Assembly: GCF_031157275.1 (NCBI RefSeq)
Contig: NZ_JAVIFW010000027.1
Coordinates: 1-64,000, forward strand
Source: Streptomyces sp. LHD-70
Lineage (GTDB): Bacteria; Actinomycetota; Actinomycetes; Streptomycetales; Streptomycetaceae
Direction of reading: 5' to 3'
Length of the DNA: 64,000 bases
Made by a program: the position numbers and the translations under genes. The notes under the pieces are model-generated. The model saw nothing but the letters and a program-made list of their open reading frames with translations. It was not told where the DNA came from and did no database searches. Below, piece after piece: positions 47,943 through 56,477 of this stretch (the stretch's first letter is position 1; each line of letters begins with the position of its first letter).

Positions 47943-49730
47943 GGCGTCGAGCCCCGCGAGCACCAGCGGCAGCCGGTCGGCGCCGCCCTCCGTGAGGCGG
48001 ACCGGGACGCCCCAGTCCTGCTGGTGGACGTGGCAGGCCGGGTACTCGTTCTCTGGGTCGTCGTCGCAGCTCGCGGCCATCGCCGAGACGTGCAGGACAC
48101 CTTCGGTGACCTCGGGGTTGAGGGTCAGGGCGCGGGCCAGGTCCGTGCCCTGCCCCTCGCCGTCGAGCAGCAGCTCGGGCGGGGTGGAGGAGACGAGCAG
48201 ACGGGTCGAGGGGCCGTAGCGGGTGTCGAGCTTCTGACCCTTCGGCGCCTGGAAGACCACGTCCAACCGCAGCGCGCCGGCGGCCACTTCGGTGGCGGCG
48301 CGCTGAGTGCGGTGGGCGACGGACTCGACTCGTACGGCCTCTTCGGGCAGGCGCAGGCGGGTGAGACGGTGGCGGGCGGACTCGACGACCACCACGTCGT
48401 CGCCGACCACGACCGCGGCGCTCGGCTCCCTCAAGTCCGTGGCCAGCGTGGTCACTTCACCGCTCGCCGGGTCGAAGCGGCGCAGCGCGTGGTTGTACGT
48501 GTCCGAGACCGCCACCGAGCCGTCCGGCAGGGCGGTGACGCCCAACGGGTGCTGGAGCAGGGCCTGTTCGGCCGCGCCGTCCCGGTGGCCGAAGTCGAAG
48601 AGGCCGGTACCGACGGCCGTGTGGACCACGCGGTCCCGGTCGATCCAGCGCAGCGCGCTCGTCTCCGAGTCGGCGATCCACAGCCGGTCCTCGGTCGCCG
48701 CGAGCCCGGACGGCTGCGCGAACCAGGCCTCGGCGGCCGGGCCGTCCACCAGGCCCTCGTTGGTGGTACCGGCCGCGACCTGGACGGTGCCCGCCACCGG
48801 GTCGTACGTCCACAGCTGGTGCACGCCCGCCATCGCGATCCACACCAGACCGTCGAAGACCGCCACGTCCCACGGCGAGGAGAGGCTGACCTCGCGGGCG
48901 GGGCCCGACGTCGGCTCGCCCTGCATCCACTGCCGCCCGGTGCCCGCGACCGTCTCGACGGCCCCGGTCTCCGGGTCGTACGTGCGCAAGGCGTGGTTGA
49001 CGGTGTCCGCGACGATCACCTTGCCGGAGGGCAGCAGCGCCAGGCCCTGCGGTTCGCTGAAGGCGTCCGGGCCGAGGCCGCGCTCGCCGCTGCCGATGCG
49101 GCGTACGACCGTCTCCCCGTCCGCCTCCAGCTCCACCAGCTGGTGCCGGGTCGAGTCGGAGACCAGGAAGGTGCCGCCGGGCAGCAGCAGGGCCTTGCCG
49201 GGGAAGCGCAGGTCGGTGGCGACGGGCTCCGGCGGGACGTACGGACCGTCCCCGCGGCGGAGCGTGCCCTTGGCCTCGTGCTCGGCCTCCAGCTCCTCGA
49301 CGAGCTTCTCGATCGCGTGCGCATGGCCCTCACCGGCGTGCTGCGCGACCACGTACCCCTCGGGGTCGATGACGACGAGCGTGGGCCAGGCGCGGACCGC
49401 GTACTGCTTCCAGGTGGCGAGCTCGGGGTCGTCGAGCACCGGGTGGTGCACTTCGTACCGCTCGACGGCGTCGACGACGGCCTGGTGCTCGGCCTCGTGC
49501 ACGAACTTCGGCGAGTGCACGCCGATGATCACGACCGTGTCGGCGTGCTTGCGCTCCAGCTCGCGGAGCTCGTCGAGCACGTGCAGACAGTTGATGCAGC
49601 AGAAGGTCCAAAAATCCAGAACGACGATGCGTCCCCGCAGGTCGGCGAGGGTGTACTGCTGATCTCCTGTGTTCAGCCAGCCGCCCTTGCCGATCAGCTC
49701 GGGGGCCCGAACGCGTGCACGTGTAGCCAT
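47940..49730 (-). CDS. Thioredoxin-like domain fused to NHL beta-propeller (NHLRC2-like)
   Basis: A 596-residue protein. Residues about 15-150 form a thioredoxin/AhpC-TSA fold (LRGRIVVLDFWTFCCINCLHVLDELREL). The redox motif is CCINC, as in eukaryotic NHLRC2, instead of CGPC. Residues about 170-480 carry NHL repeats (LADTVNHALRTYDPETG-type blades, VSDTYNHALRRFDPASG). A small beta domain with several Cys (CDDDPENEYPACHV) closes the protein. No signal peptide is seen, so it is cytosolic. It may be a redox chaperone or scaffold. ATG 49730 (MATRARVRAPEL) is the natural start; the stop sits in a 9-bp repeat. Confidence 0.9.
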   Translation of the reverse strand: MATRARVRAPELIGKGGWLNTGDQQYTLADLRGRIVVLDFWTFCCINCLHVLDELRELERKHADTVVIIGVHSPKFVHEAEHQAVVDAVERYEVHHPVLDDPELATWKQYAVRAWPTLVVIDPEGYVVAQHAGEGHAHAIEKLVEELEAEHEAKGTLRRGDGPYVPPEPVATDLRFPGKALLLPGGTFLVSDSTRHQLVELEADGETVVRRIGSGERGLGPDAFSEPQGLALLPSGKVIVADTVNHALRTYDPETGAVETVAGTGRQWMQGEPTSGPAREVSLSSPWDVAVFDGLVWIAMAGVHQLWTYDPVAGTVQVAAGTTNEGLVDGPAAEAWFAQPSGLAATEDRLWIADSETSALRWIDRDRVVHTAVGTGLFDFGHRDGAAEQALLQHPLGVTALPDGSVAVSDTYNHALRRFDPASGEVTTLATDLREPSAAVVVGDDVVVVESARHRLTRLRLPEEAVRVESVAHRTQRAATEVAAGALRLDVVFQAPKGQKLDTRYGPSTRLLVSSTPPELLLDGEGQGTDLARALTLNPEVTEGVLHVSAMAASCDDDPENEYPACHVHQQDWGVPVRLTEGGADRLPLVLAGLDA

Positions 49731-49771
49731 GTCCCCATCCAACCTCACTCACCCGGGTACGCATTCCCGCC

Positions 49772-50263
49772 ATGAGATACGTGGTGCGCGACCGGGTCTT
49801 CGGTATCGGGGACGACTACTGGATCGAGGACGAGCAGGGCCGCAAGGCGTTCCTCGTGGACGGGAAGGCGATGCGGCTGCGGGAGACGTTCGAGCTCAAG
49901 GATCCGCAGGGCAACGTGCTGATCGACATCCGCAAGAAGATGCTCGCCCTGCGGGACACGATGACCATCGAACGCGGTGAGCAGCCGCTCGCGACGGTCC
50001 GCCGCAAGCGGCTCTCGCTGCTGCGCAACCACTACCGCGTGACGCTGGTCGAGGGCACCGAGCTGGACGTCAGCGGCAAGATCCTCGACCGGGAGTTCGC
50101 GGTCGAGTACGACGGTGAGCTGCTCGCGGAGGTTTCGCGGCGCTGGCTCACGTTGCGGGACACGTACGGCGTCAACGTCGTCCGCGAGGACGCCGACCCG
50201 GCCCTGGTGATCGCAGTCGCGGTCTGCGTGATCCGCCTCGCGGAGCGGGAGCGGCAGGGGTAG
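49772..50263 (+). CDS. LURP-one-related (Tubby-like fold) protein
   Basis: A 163-residue protein of the LURP-one-related/DUF567 family: MRYVVRDRVFGIGDDYWIEDEQGRKAF, then FELKDPQGNVLIDIRKKMLALRDTMTI and YDGELLAEVSRRWLTLRDTYGV. The fold is a 12-strand beta barrel like Tubby. Bacterial members are cytosolic or lipid-associated and of unknown function. It is divergent from the thioredoxin-NHL gene with 41 bases between the starts. A strong bidirectional hairpin follows its stop. Confidence 0.9.
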   Translation: MRYVVRDRVFGIGDDYWIEDEQGRKAFLVDGKAMRLRETFELKDPQGNVLIDIRKKMLALRDTMTIERGEQPLATVRRKRLSLLRNHYRVTLVEGTELDVSGKILDREFAVEYDGELLAEVSRRWLTLRDTYGVNVVREDADPALVIAVAVCVIRLAERERQG

Positions 50264-50306
50264 CCCGCAGCACCCCCAGGGGGCTCCGCCCCCGGCCCCC
50301 GCTCCT

Positions 50307-50348
50307 CAATCGCCGGAGGGGCTCAATTTTGAGCCCCTCCGGCGATTG
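50307..50348. terminator. 20-bp perfect bidirectional terminator hairpin
   Basis: CAATCGCCGGAGGGGCTCAA and its exact complement around a TT centre, between convergent genes. Its sequence belongs to the same interspersed Streptomyces family as 43090-43113 and 52113-52133. A C5/G5 hairpin precedes it near 50270. Confidence 0.92.
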
Positions 50349-50354
50349 GAAACA

Positions 50355-51131
50355 TCAGCCCAGCACCCGGTCCTTGAGGGCTGGGAAGCGTTCCCGCGTA
50401 GTCCCCACCGTGCTCGGGTCGAAGTCCACCGTCAGGACCTCCTCGCCCGACCCGGCCTCCGCCAGCACCTCGCCCCACGGGTCGACCACGATGCTGTGGC
50501 CCGCCTGCGGGACCCCCGCGTGCGTACCGCCGGTGCCGCAGGCCAGGACGTACGCCTGGTTCTCGACCGCGCGGGCCTGCGCGAGCAGCGTCCAGTGGGC
50601 GCGGCGGCGCTCGGGCCAGCCCGCGGAGACGACGAGGGTCTCGGCGCCCGCGTCGACCAGGCCGCGGAACAGCTCGGGAAAGCGCAGGTCGTAGCAGGTG
50701 GCGAGGCCGATCACGGTCGACGGGTGCGGGACGGTGACGAGCTCCTTGCCTGCGCCCATCATCGTGGCCTCGCCCTTGTCGAAGCCGAAGCGGTGGATCT
50801 TGCGGTACGTGTGGGCGAGGGCGCCGTCGGGGGAGAAGACGAGGGTCGTGTTGTAGAGCGTGCCGCTGTCCTCGCGCTCCACGATCGACCCGGCGTGCAG
50901 CCAGACACCCGCGTCGTGCGCGGCGGCGGCCATCGCGTCGTGCGTCGGCCCGCGCAGCGCTTCCGCCTCGGTGCCGAAGGAGTCGTACGCGAAGGCGCCG
51001 ACCGGCCAGAGCTCCGGCAGCACCACCAGGTCGGACCCGGCCTGGTCACGTACCAGTGAAGCCACCCTGGAGCGGCGGGAATTGACCGATTCGTCGGGGT
51101 CTACGTCGATCTGGATCAGCGAGGCGCGCAC
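50355..51131 (-). CDS. Carbon-nitrogen hydrolase (nitrilase superfamily)
   Basis: A 258-residue hydrolase with the Glu-Lys-Cys triad of the superfamily: VVLPELWPVGAFAYD (Glu), HTYRKIHRFGFDKGE (Lys) and VIGLATCYDLRFPELFR (Cys). It cleaves C-N bonds in amides or nitriles. The size and lack of extra domains suit an omega-amidase or simple aliphatic amidase. The ATG of MRASLIQIDVDPDES matches the conserved first strand. It is convergent with the LURP-one gene and divergent from the DinB-fold protein gene. Confidence 0.92.
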   Translation of the reverse strand: MRASLIQIDVDPDESVNSRRSRVASLVRDQAGSDLVVLPELWPVGAFAYDSFGTEAEALRGPTHDAMAAAAHDAGVWLHAGSIVEREDSGTLYNTTLVFSPDGALAHTYRKIHRFGFDKGEATMMGAGKELVTVPHPSTVIGLATCYDLRFPELFRGLVDAGAETLVVSAGWPERRRAHWTLLAQARAVENQAYVLACGTGGTHAGVPQAGHSIVVDPWGEVLAEAGSGEEVLTVDFDPSTVGTTRERFPALKDRVLG

Positions 51132-51281
51132 ACTACCACCGTCCTGGCATTCGAGTACCCATCACCGCCTACGATCGTCACACGAAAGCACTGCAGGCGG
51201 CCCGTGCGGCAGCGTAACTTAAGGGGCCGAGCCTCCACGCAGTCCTGCCAGCCCGTACAGACGAACCGCCCGAGGGGTCCC

Positions 51282-52106
51282 GTGACCGTCCATCCCAGCA
51301 TCCAGACCTACGCCGACGCCTGGACCCACTCCGTAGAGGCCATATCCGAGCTGGTGACACCGCTCGCGGAGGGCTCCTGGAACCTGGCGACGCCCTGCCC
51401 CGGCTGGTCGGTGCGGGACCTCGTCTCCCACGTCATCGGGCTCGACTGCGAGATGCTCGGCGACCCCCGGCCGATCCACTCGCTGCCGCGGGACCTGTAC
51501 CACGTACAGACGGAGCTGCAGCGGTACATGGAGGTGCAGGTCGACGTCCGCCGGCACCACACCGCGCCGGAGATGACCGCCGAGCTGGAGTACACGATCA
51601 TCCGCCGCTCCCGGCAGCTGCGGAACGAGTCGCGTGACCCGCAGACCACGGTGCGCGGGCCGCTCGGCAACCAGGAGCCGCTCGAAGAGGCGCTCCGCAA
51701 GCGGGCGTTCGACGTGTGGGTGCACGAGCAGGATCTGCGCACGGCCCTCGACACCCCGGCCAACCTGGACGCCCCCGGTGCGTATGTCGCGCGGGACCTC
51801 CTGATCTCCGGGCTGCCCAAGGTGGTCGCCAAGCAGGCCGGGGCGCCCGTGAACTCGGCGGTCGTCTTCGACGTCGGCGGCCCCGTGGACTTCCTGCGTA
51901 CGGTCCGGATCGACGCCGACGGCAGGGGGACCGTGGACAACGCCCCGTCGCTCGGCCCCGCGGTCACGCTCGCGCTCGACTGGGAGACGTTCTACAAGCT
52001 GTGCTGCGGCCGCGTGAAGCCGGGCGCCGTGCGGGACCGCGTGAAGGCGGACGGTGACCAGGACCTGGCGGAGGCGATCCTGCGGAACCTCGCGATGACG
52101 GTGTGA
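51282..52106 (+). CDS. Maleylpyruvate isomerase/mycothiol-dependent (DinB-fold) family protein
   Basis: A 274-residue protein of the actinobacterial MDMPI family (DinB-like four-helix bundle plus C-terminal domain). Typical features are WNLATPCPGWSVRDLVSHVIGLDCEM (conserved Trp-Asp-Leu-His metal region), RKRAFDVWVHEQDLRTAL and DWETFYKLCCGRV. Members act as mycothiol-dependent enzymes or have unknown roles. GTG 51282 is chosen because the residues before it are Arg/Pro-rich and lie in the likely promoter. It stands alone between the nitrilase and the MFS-GntR operon. Confidence 0.87.
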   Translation: MTVHPSIQTYADAWTHSVEAISELVTPLAEGSWNLATPCPGWSVRDLVSHVIGLDCEMLGDPRPIHSLPRDLYHVQTELQRYMEVQVDVRRHHTAPEMTAELEYTIIRRSRQLRNESRDPQTTVRGPLGNQEPLEEALRKRAFDVWVHEQDLRTALDTPANLDAPGAYVARDLLISGLPKVVAKQAGAPVNSAVVFDVGGPVDFLRTVRIDADGRGTVDNAPSLGPAVTLALDWETFYKLCCGRVKPGAVRDRVKADGDQDLAEAILRNLAMTV

Positions 52107-52112
52107 AATCCA

Positions 52113-52173
52113 GCCCGTCCGGCGTTTGAGGACGAGGCCGTCAGGCCGATGGGGGTCTGGGGCGCAGCCCCAG
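52113..52173 (+). repeat. Interspersed repeat plus hairpin after the DinB-fold gene
   Basis: GCCCGTCCGGCGTTTGAGGA is a copy of the same repeat as at 43090. A CTGGGGC-GCA-GCCCCAG hairpin at 52157-52173 follows. Together they probably terminate transcription between convergent genes. Confidence 0.65.
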
Positions 52174-52217
52174 GTGCCGAGCCCCGGACCACCCGCACCG
52201 GGACGCCGACGTAAGAC

Positions 52218-53522
52218 CTACGCCGGTACGTGAACCGCCTCCACCCGGCTCGCCACCAGCCGCTCGCTCTCCAGCCGTACCGCGCGCCTGCGCAGCCGCA
52301 GGATCTGTGTGACGCCCAGAGCCTCCAGGACGAAGATCGAGCAGAACGCGATCCGGTAGTTCTGGCCGGTCGCGTCGAGCAGGACGCCGACCGCGAGCAG
52401 TGTGGTCATGGAGGCGACGAAGCCGCCCATGTTGACGATTCCGGAGGCCGTGCCCTGGCGCTCCGGCGGGTTGGCGGGGCGGGCGAAGTCGAAGCCGATC
52501 ATCGAGGCCGGGCCGCAGGTGCCGAGCACCACGCAGAGGACGACGAGCAGGGCCGTCGGCGCCGATTCGCCCGGGTAGCCGAGAGTGAGGGCCCACGCGA
52601 GGGCGGTCGCGGTGACCGTGCCGAGGGCCAGCGGGGTGCGGGCGGCGTGGTGGCGGGCGACGACCTGGCCGTAGACGAGGCCGATGGTCATGCTCGACAG
52701 CACGGTCAGGGTGAGGAGTTCACCCGCGGCGGCGCGCGACAGGCCCTGCGCCTCCACCAGGAACGGCATCCCCCACAGCAGCGTGAAGACCATCATCGGG
52801 AACTGCGTGGTGAAGTGCACCCACAGGCCGAGCCGGGTGCCGGGCTCCCGCCAGGCCTCCGCTATCTGCCGCCGTACGAACGCGGGGCCCTGGGCCTGCC
52901 TGACCGGCGGCGGCTCGTGGCCCTCCGGGTGGTCCTTGAGGAAGAGCAGCAGCAGGACGAGGACGACGACGCCCGCGAGCGAGCTGCCGACGAACGCGGC
53001 GGTCCAGCCGAGCCCGTGCAGCATCCGCGAGAGCACGAGCGTGGACACCAGGTTGCCGCCCATCCCGATGAGCCCGGCGAGCTGCGCGACGAGCGGTCCG
53101 CGCCGCGCCGGGAACCAGCGGGTGCCCAGGCGAAGCACGCTGATGAAGGTCATCGCGTCCCCGCAGCCGAGCAGCGCACGCGCGGCGAGCGCCATGCCGT
53201 ACGAGGGCGCGAGCGCGAAGGCGAGCTGGCCGACGGTGAACAGGACGACGCCGAGGGTCAGCACCCGCTTCGTGCCGAGCCGGTCCACCATCAGGCCCAC
53301 GGGGATCTGCATGCCCGCGTAGACGAGGAGCTGGAGGATCGAGAACGTGGACAGGGCGGAGGCGCTGACGTGGAAGCGCTCGGCGGCGTCCAGGCCTGCG
53401 ACGCCGAGCGAGGTGCGGAAGATGACGGCGACGAAGTAGACGGCGACGCCGATCGACCAGACCGCGACGGCCTTCCGGCCGCCGGGCGGATCGCCGGGGA
53501 GCCGGATCCCTGGCTCACTCAT
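52218..53522 (-). CDS. Major facilitator superfamily transporter
   Basis: A 434-residue MFS protein with 12 hydrophobic helices. The A-motif-like loop is LMVDRLGTKRVLTLGVVLF between helices 2 and 3, and the middle loop is charged (KDHPEGHEPPPVRQAQGP). The N-terminal SIGVAVYFVAVIFRTSLGVAGL resembles the nitrate/sugar-phosphate-like drug transporter group often seen with GntR regulators. Its ATG overlaps the stop of the GntR gene (ATGA), so it is coupled to and likely controlled by that regulator. The substrate is unknown. Confidence 0.92.
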   Translation of the reverse strand: MSEPGIRLPGDPPGGRKAVAVWSIGVAVYFVAVIFRTSLGVAGLDAAERFHVSASALSTFSILQLLVYAGMQIPVGLMVDRLGTKRVLTLGVVLFTVGQLAFALAPSYGMALAARALLGCGDAMTFISVLRLGTRWFPARRGPLVAQLAGLIGMGGNLVSTLVLSRMLHGLGWTAAFVGSSLAGVVVLVLLLLFLKDHPEGHEPPPVRQAQGPAFVRRQIAEAWREPGTRLGLWVHFTTQFPMMVFTLLWGMPFLVEAQGLSRAAAGELLTLTVLSSMTIGLVYGQVVARHHAARTPLALGTVTATALAWALTLGYPGESAPTALLVVLCVVLGTCGPASMIGFDFARPANPPERQGTASGIVNMGGFVASMTTLLAVGVLLDATGQNYRIAFCSIFVLEALGVTQILRLRRRAVRLESERLVASRVEAVHVPA

Positions 53523-54193
53523 CGCACGTCTCCCCTGGCCAGGTTGGAGAACCAGCCGACGTGCCGGTGGACGACGGCGACGGCCGCGTCCGCGTCACCG
53601 GCGCGCAGCGCGTCGAGGATCTCGGCGTGCTCGCCGAGGGTCTTGGCGATGCGGTCGGGGTGCGAGTGCATCACGGCGACGCCCATCCGCAACTGCCGGT
53701 CGCGGAGCTGGTCGTAGAGGCGGGAGAGGATCTCGTTGCCGCCGCTGCGGACGATCTCGGCGTGGAAGCAGCGGTCGCTGACGGCGGCCGCCGCGAAGTC
53801 CCCGGCGGCGGCCTGTGCGCGCTGCTGGGCGAGGAGCCCCTCCAGGCGCTCGATGAGCGCGGCGGGCGCGGGCACGGCCTTGCGCGCCGCGTGCTCCTCG
53901 ACGAGCAGCCGGGTCTCGACCACGTCCGCGATCTCCTGCGCGGAGACCGGCAGGACCAGGGCGCCCTTCTTCGGGTACAGCTTCAGGAGCCCCTCGACCT
54001 CCAGCTTGAGCAGGGCCTCGCGCACGGGCGTACGGGAGACGCCGACGTCGGTGGCCAGCTCGCCCTCGGTGAGGAGGGTGCCGCCCTCGTACCGCCGTTC
54101 CAGCACGGCCTGCTTCACGTGCTGGTAGACGCGCTCGGCGGCGGGGGGCTGCTTCGTCGGGGGTGCGGGGGAGGGGGAGGGCGCGGCAGGCAT
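53519..54193 (-). CDS. GntR family regulator (FadR/FCD subfamily)
   Basis: A 224-residue regulator. The winged HTH spans about residues 20-85 (VYQHVKQAVLERRYEGGTLLTEGELATDVGVSRTPVREALLKLEVEGL). The helical FCD effector domain spans about 90-220, with likely metal ligands in CFHAEIVRSGGNEIL, GEHAEILDAL and VVHRHVGWF. The first ~18 residues are Pro/Ala-rich. ATG 54193 is preferred; an in-frame GTG two codons upstream is possible. It heads a two-gene operon with the MFS transporter. An 11-bp direct repeat just upstream is a likely autoregulatory operator. Confidence 0.92.
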   Translation of the reverse strand: MPAAPSPSPAPPTKQPPAAERVYQHVKQAVLERRYEGGTLLTEGELATDVGVSRTPVREALLKLEVEGLLKLYPKKGALVLPVSAQEIADVVETRLLVEEHAARKAVPAPAALIERLEGLLAQQRAQAAAGDFAAAAVSDRCFHAEIVRSGGNEILSRLYDQLRDRQLRMGVAVMHSHPDRIAKTLGEHAEILDALRAGDADAAVAVVHRHVGWFSNLARGDVR

Positions 54194-54207
54194 GCGCACA
54201 GCATAGA

Positions 54208-54227
54208 TACATCAGGTGTACATCAGG
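54208..54227 (-). promoter_or_regulatory. Direct repeat operator candidate for the GntR-MFS operon
   Basis: TACATCAGG occurs at 54208-54216 and again at 54219-54227 (CCTGATGTA twice on the minus strand), within 15-35 bases of the GntR start. TATGCT between repeat and start could be a -10 element, so bound repressor would cover the promoter. Confidence 0.6.
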
Positions 54228-54440
54228 AACCGGCGTCCGGGATGCGGGACGGGTTCCGGATATCGGACACGTATGGCCGATTACAGGACACGCTCGCGCG
54301 TTCCCGCTTTCACCCGCACGAGTGCGCATCCATTCACTTCGGCCGTACGTCTTGTATCCGGAACTGCCGTTCTGGGTTTCCGATTTGACACCTCTCGGGT
54401 GTCTTTCCCCAGACGCTTACGCGAATTCGGAGCATCGACT

Positions 54441-55376
54441 TTGATCCGTACCACCCGACGCGCGCGCAGGACTGCCGCCGTCGTCCTCACGACCGGTGCC
54501 GCCCTGGTCGTCTCGCCGCTCGCGACGCCCGCGCAGGCCGCCGCCAAACCCCCGTCCGTCAGCGCCAAGGGCGCCTACCTCGCGGACGCGAAGAGCGGGA
54601 AGCAGCTCTTCGGGAAGGCCGTCGACACCAAGCGGCAGATGGCCTCCACCACCAAGGTCATGACCGCGGCCGTCGTCCTGGACACCCCGGGCCTGAAACT
54701 CGACCGCAAGATCACCGTCAAGAAGACCTACCGCGACTACGTCGCCAAGGAGGGCGCCAGCACCGCCGACCTCCGCACCGGCGACAAGCTCACCGTCCGC
54801 CAGCTCCTCTACGCGACGCTGCTGCCCTCCGGCTGCGACGCGGCGTACGCCCTGGCCGACACCTTCGGCAGCGGTTCGACGGTGAAGGCGCGTACGGCGT
54901 CGTTCATCTCGAAGATGAACAAGAAGGCCGCCTCACTCGGCATGAAGAACACGAAGTTCGACTCCTTCGACGGCATCTCGAAGGGCGGCAAGAACTATTC
55001 GACGCCGAAGGATCTGACGAAACTAGCCGCGCACACAGTCAAGAACTCCACGTTCCGTACGGTCGTGAAGGCGAAGAGCACCCGGCAGAAGGCGCCCGCC
55101 GGCAGCGGCGGCACCCGCACCTACACCTGGTACAACACCAACAAGCTGCTCGGCTCGTACAAGGGCGCCATCGGCATCAAGACCGGTACCGGCAGCGCCG
55201 CCGGGTCCTGCCTCGTGTTCGCCGCGACCCGCGGCGACAAGACCCTGGTCGGCGCGATCCTGAACGACGCGAACCGCTACGCCGACGCGGCGAAGATGCT
55301 CGACCACGGCTTCAAGTCGAACTCCGCGAAGACGATGCGTCTGCGTCCGCTGCCGAGCGGCGCGCAGCAGGACTGA
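54441..55376 (+). CDS. Serine DD-transpeptidase/carboxypeptidase, Streptomyces K15 type
   Basis: A 311-residue secreted penicillin-binding protein (S11 family) acting on peptidoglycan stem peptides. The signal peptide spans residues 1-33 (RTTRRARRTAAVVLTTGAAL to PAQA). The catalytic motifs are STTK (Ser about 69), SGC (Ser about 130) and KTG in IGIKTGTGSAAG. The SGC triad, with Cys in place of Asn in the usual SxN motif, is the signature of the Streptomyces K15 DD-transpeptidase, and the motif spacing agrees. The TTG start is chosen because GGAG lies nine bases upstream and gives a normal signal peptide. The 3' end overlaps the convergent DMT gene by 65 bases. Confidence 0.9.
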   Translation: MIRTTRRARRTAAVVLTTGAALVVSPLATPAQAAAKPPSVSAKGAYLADAKSGKQLFGKAVDTKRQMASTTKVMTAAVVLDTPGLKLDRKITVKKTYRDYVAKEGASTADLRTGDKLTVRQLLYATLLPSGCDAAYALADTFGSGSTVKARTASFISKMNKKAASLGMKNTKFDSFDGISKGGKNYSTPKDLTKLAAHTVKNSTFRTVVKAKSTRQKAPAGSGGTRTYTWYNTNKLLGSYKGAIGIKTGTGSAAGSCLVFAATRGDKTLVGAILNDANRYADAAKMLDHGFKSNSAKTMRLRPLPSGAQQD

Positions 55377-56331
55377 CGACCCGGCCCGCGGCCCTGATCC
55401 GGCTCCTGCCGCCCCGGGAGGAGCCGGACACCGCCGCGAGCGCCACGGCCGCGAGCGCCAGCGCCGCCCCGCCCACCGTGAACGCGCTGACCTGCGCGTC
55501 CCCGTGCGGCAGGAACACATCGAGGGCGAGCGAGCCCAGCAGCTGCCCGGTGATCGTGCACAGGCCGAGCAGCAGCACACCCAGCTTCTGCACAGCGGCC
55601 ACGGCGACCGAGATGAACGCGATGCCGACGAGCCCGCCGAGATACAGGTACGGATCGCCCGGCAGCCCCGCCGGCACCCCGGCCAGGACCGCGTGCCCCA
55701 CGAAGACCAGGCCCAACACCGCCGTACCGGTGAGGAAGTTGAAGTACGTGCCGGTGTACGCGGACCCCGACGAAAGCCGTACGTGACCGTTCACCGCCTG
55801 CTGCCAGCTGACGCACACCCCGGCGACCACGGGCAGCACGAGCAGCAGATACGGGAACCCGGCACCCAGCCGGTCCGCCATCGACACCCCGACCGCCACG
55901 AGCACAAGCCCGGCGCCCACCGCCCGCCGCACCGTGGGCCGCTGCGGACCGGCAGGCCCGAGCCCCTTCGCGTCGACGAGCAGCCCGCCGCCCACCTGCC
56001 CGGCGACGACGGCCACCGTGAACAGCGCGACGCCGAGCGCCCCGACGGTCAGGCCCTGCGCGAGCACGAACGTGGCCCCGCCGCAGCCGCCGAGCAACTG
56101 CCACCACTTCAGGCGCTGTTGACGTACGTCCTGCACCACCCGCCCGAGGCCGTGCCGGGCGCCGCGCACCGCGAGCAGCCCCACGGAGAGCACGAGCAGC
56201 CCGGAGCCGAAGGAGAGCACGGCGGCGGCGGTCCCGTCACCGAGATCGGCGGCGAGCTGGCCGTTGATGCGGGCCTGCAGGGATATGAGCGCCCCGGAGA
56301 AGACGGCGAGGAGCAACCAGAGGACGTGCAC
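55312..56331 (-). CDS. DMT family transporter (YdcZ/DUF606 type)
   Basis: A 339-residue protein with ten hydrophobic helices in two repeats, matching the DUF606/YdcZ branch of the drug/metabolite transporters: LLAVFSGALISLQARINGQLA at the start and GVCVSWQQAVNGHVRLSSGSAYTGTYFNFLTG in the second half. About 40 Ala/Ser/Arg residues form a C-terminal tail whose last 20 codons are antisense to the DD-transpeptidase 3' end. GTG 56331 begins just before helix 1; the frame upstream is a G-rich repeat (56350-56410). The exported solute is unknown. Confidence 0.85.
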   Translation of the reverse strand: MHVLWLLLAVFSGALISLQARINGQLAADLGDGTAAAVLSFGSGLLVLSVGLLAVRGARHGLGRVVQDVRQQRLKWWQLLGGCGGATFVLAQGLTVGALGVALFTVAVVAGQVGGGLLVDAKGLGPAGPQRPTVRRAVGAGLVLVAVGVSMADRLGAGFPYLLLVLPVVAGVCVSWQQAVNGHVRLSSGSAYTGTYFNFLTGTAVLGLVFVGHAVLAGVPAGLPGDPYLYLGGLVGIAFISVAVAAVQKLGVLLLGLCTITGQLLGSLALDVFLPHGDAQVSAFTVGGAALALAAVALAAVSGSSRGGRSRIRAAGRVVSPAARRSAADADASSSRSST

Positions 56332-56349
56332 GGCAGGAGCTTTCGTGAC

Positions 56350-56410
56350 GGGGACGGGCGGGACAGGCGGGATGGTGCGGGACGGGGGCGGGACGGGGGC
56401 GGGACGGGGA
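56350..56410. repeat. GGGACGGG-type short tandem repeats
   Basis: Imperfect 10-bp units (GGGACGGGGGC, GGGACAGGCG) fill the upstream side of the DMT transporter gene. No gene is seen between 56332 and 56477. Confidence 0.65.
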
Positions 56411-56477
56411 ACAGGCGTGAGCCCGGATGCGCCTTGCGGGGGCGCACCCGGGCTCGATGTGCGAAGGCGTGTGCAGG

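Noticed and set aside
47805..49775. 656-residue plus-strand frame antisense to the thioredoxin-NHL gene
   Set aside because: It is the complement of a gene with a clear thioredoxin fold and NHL repeats and has no motifs of its own.
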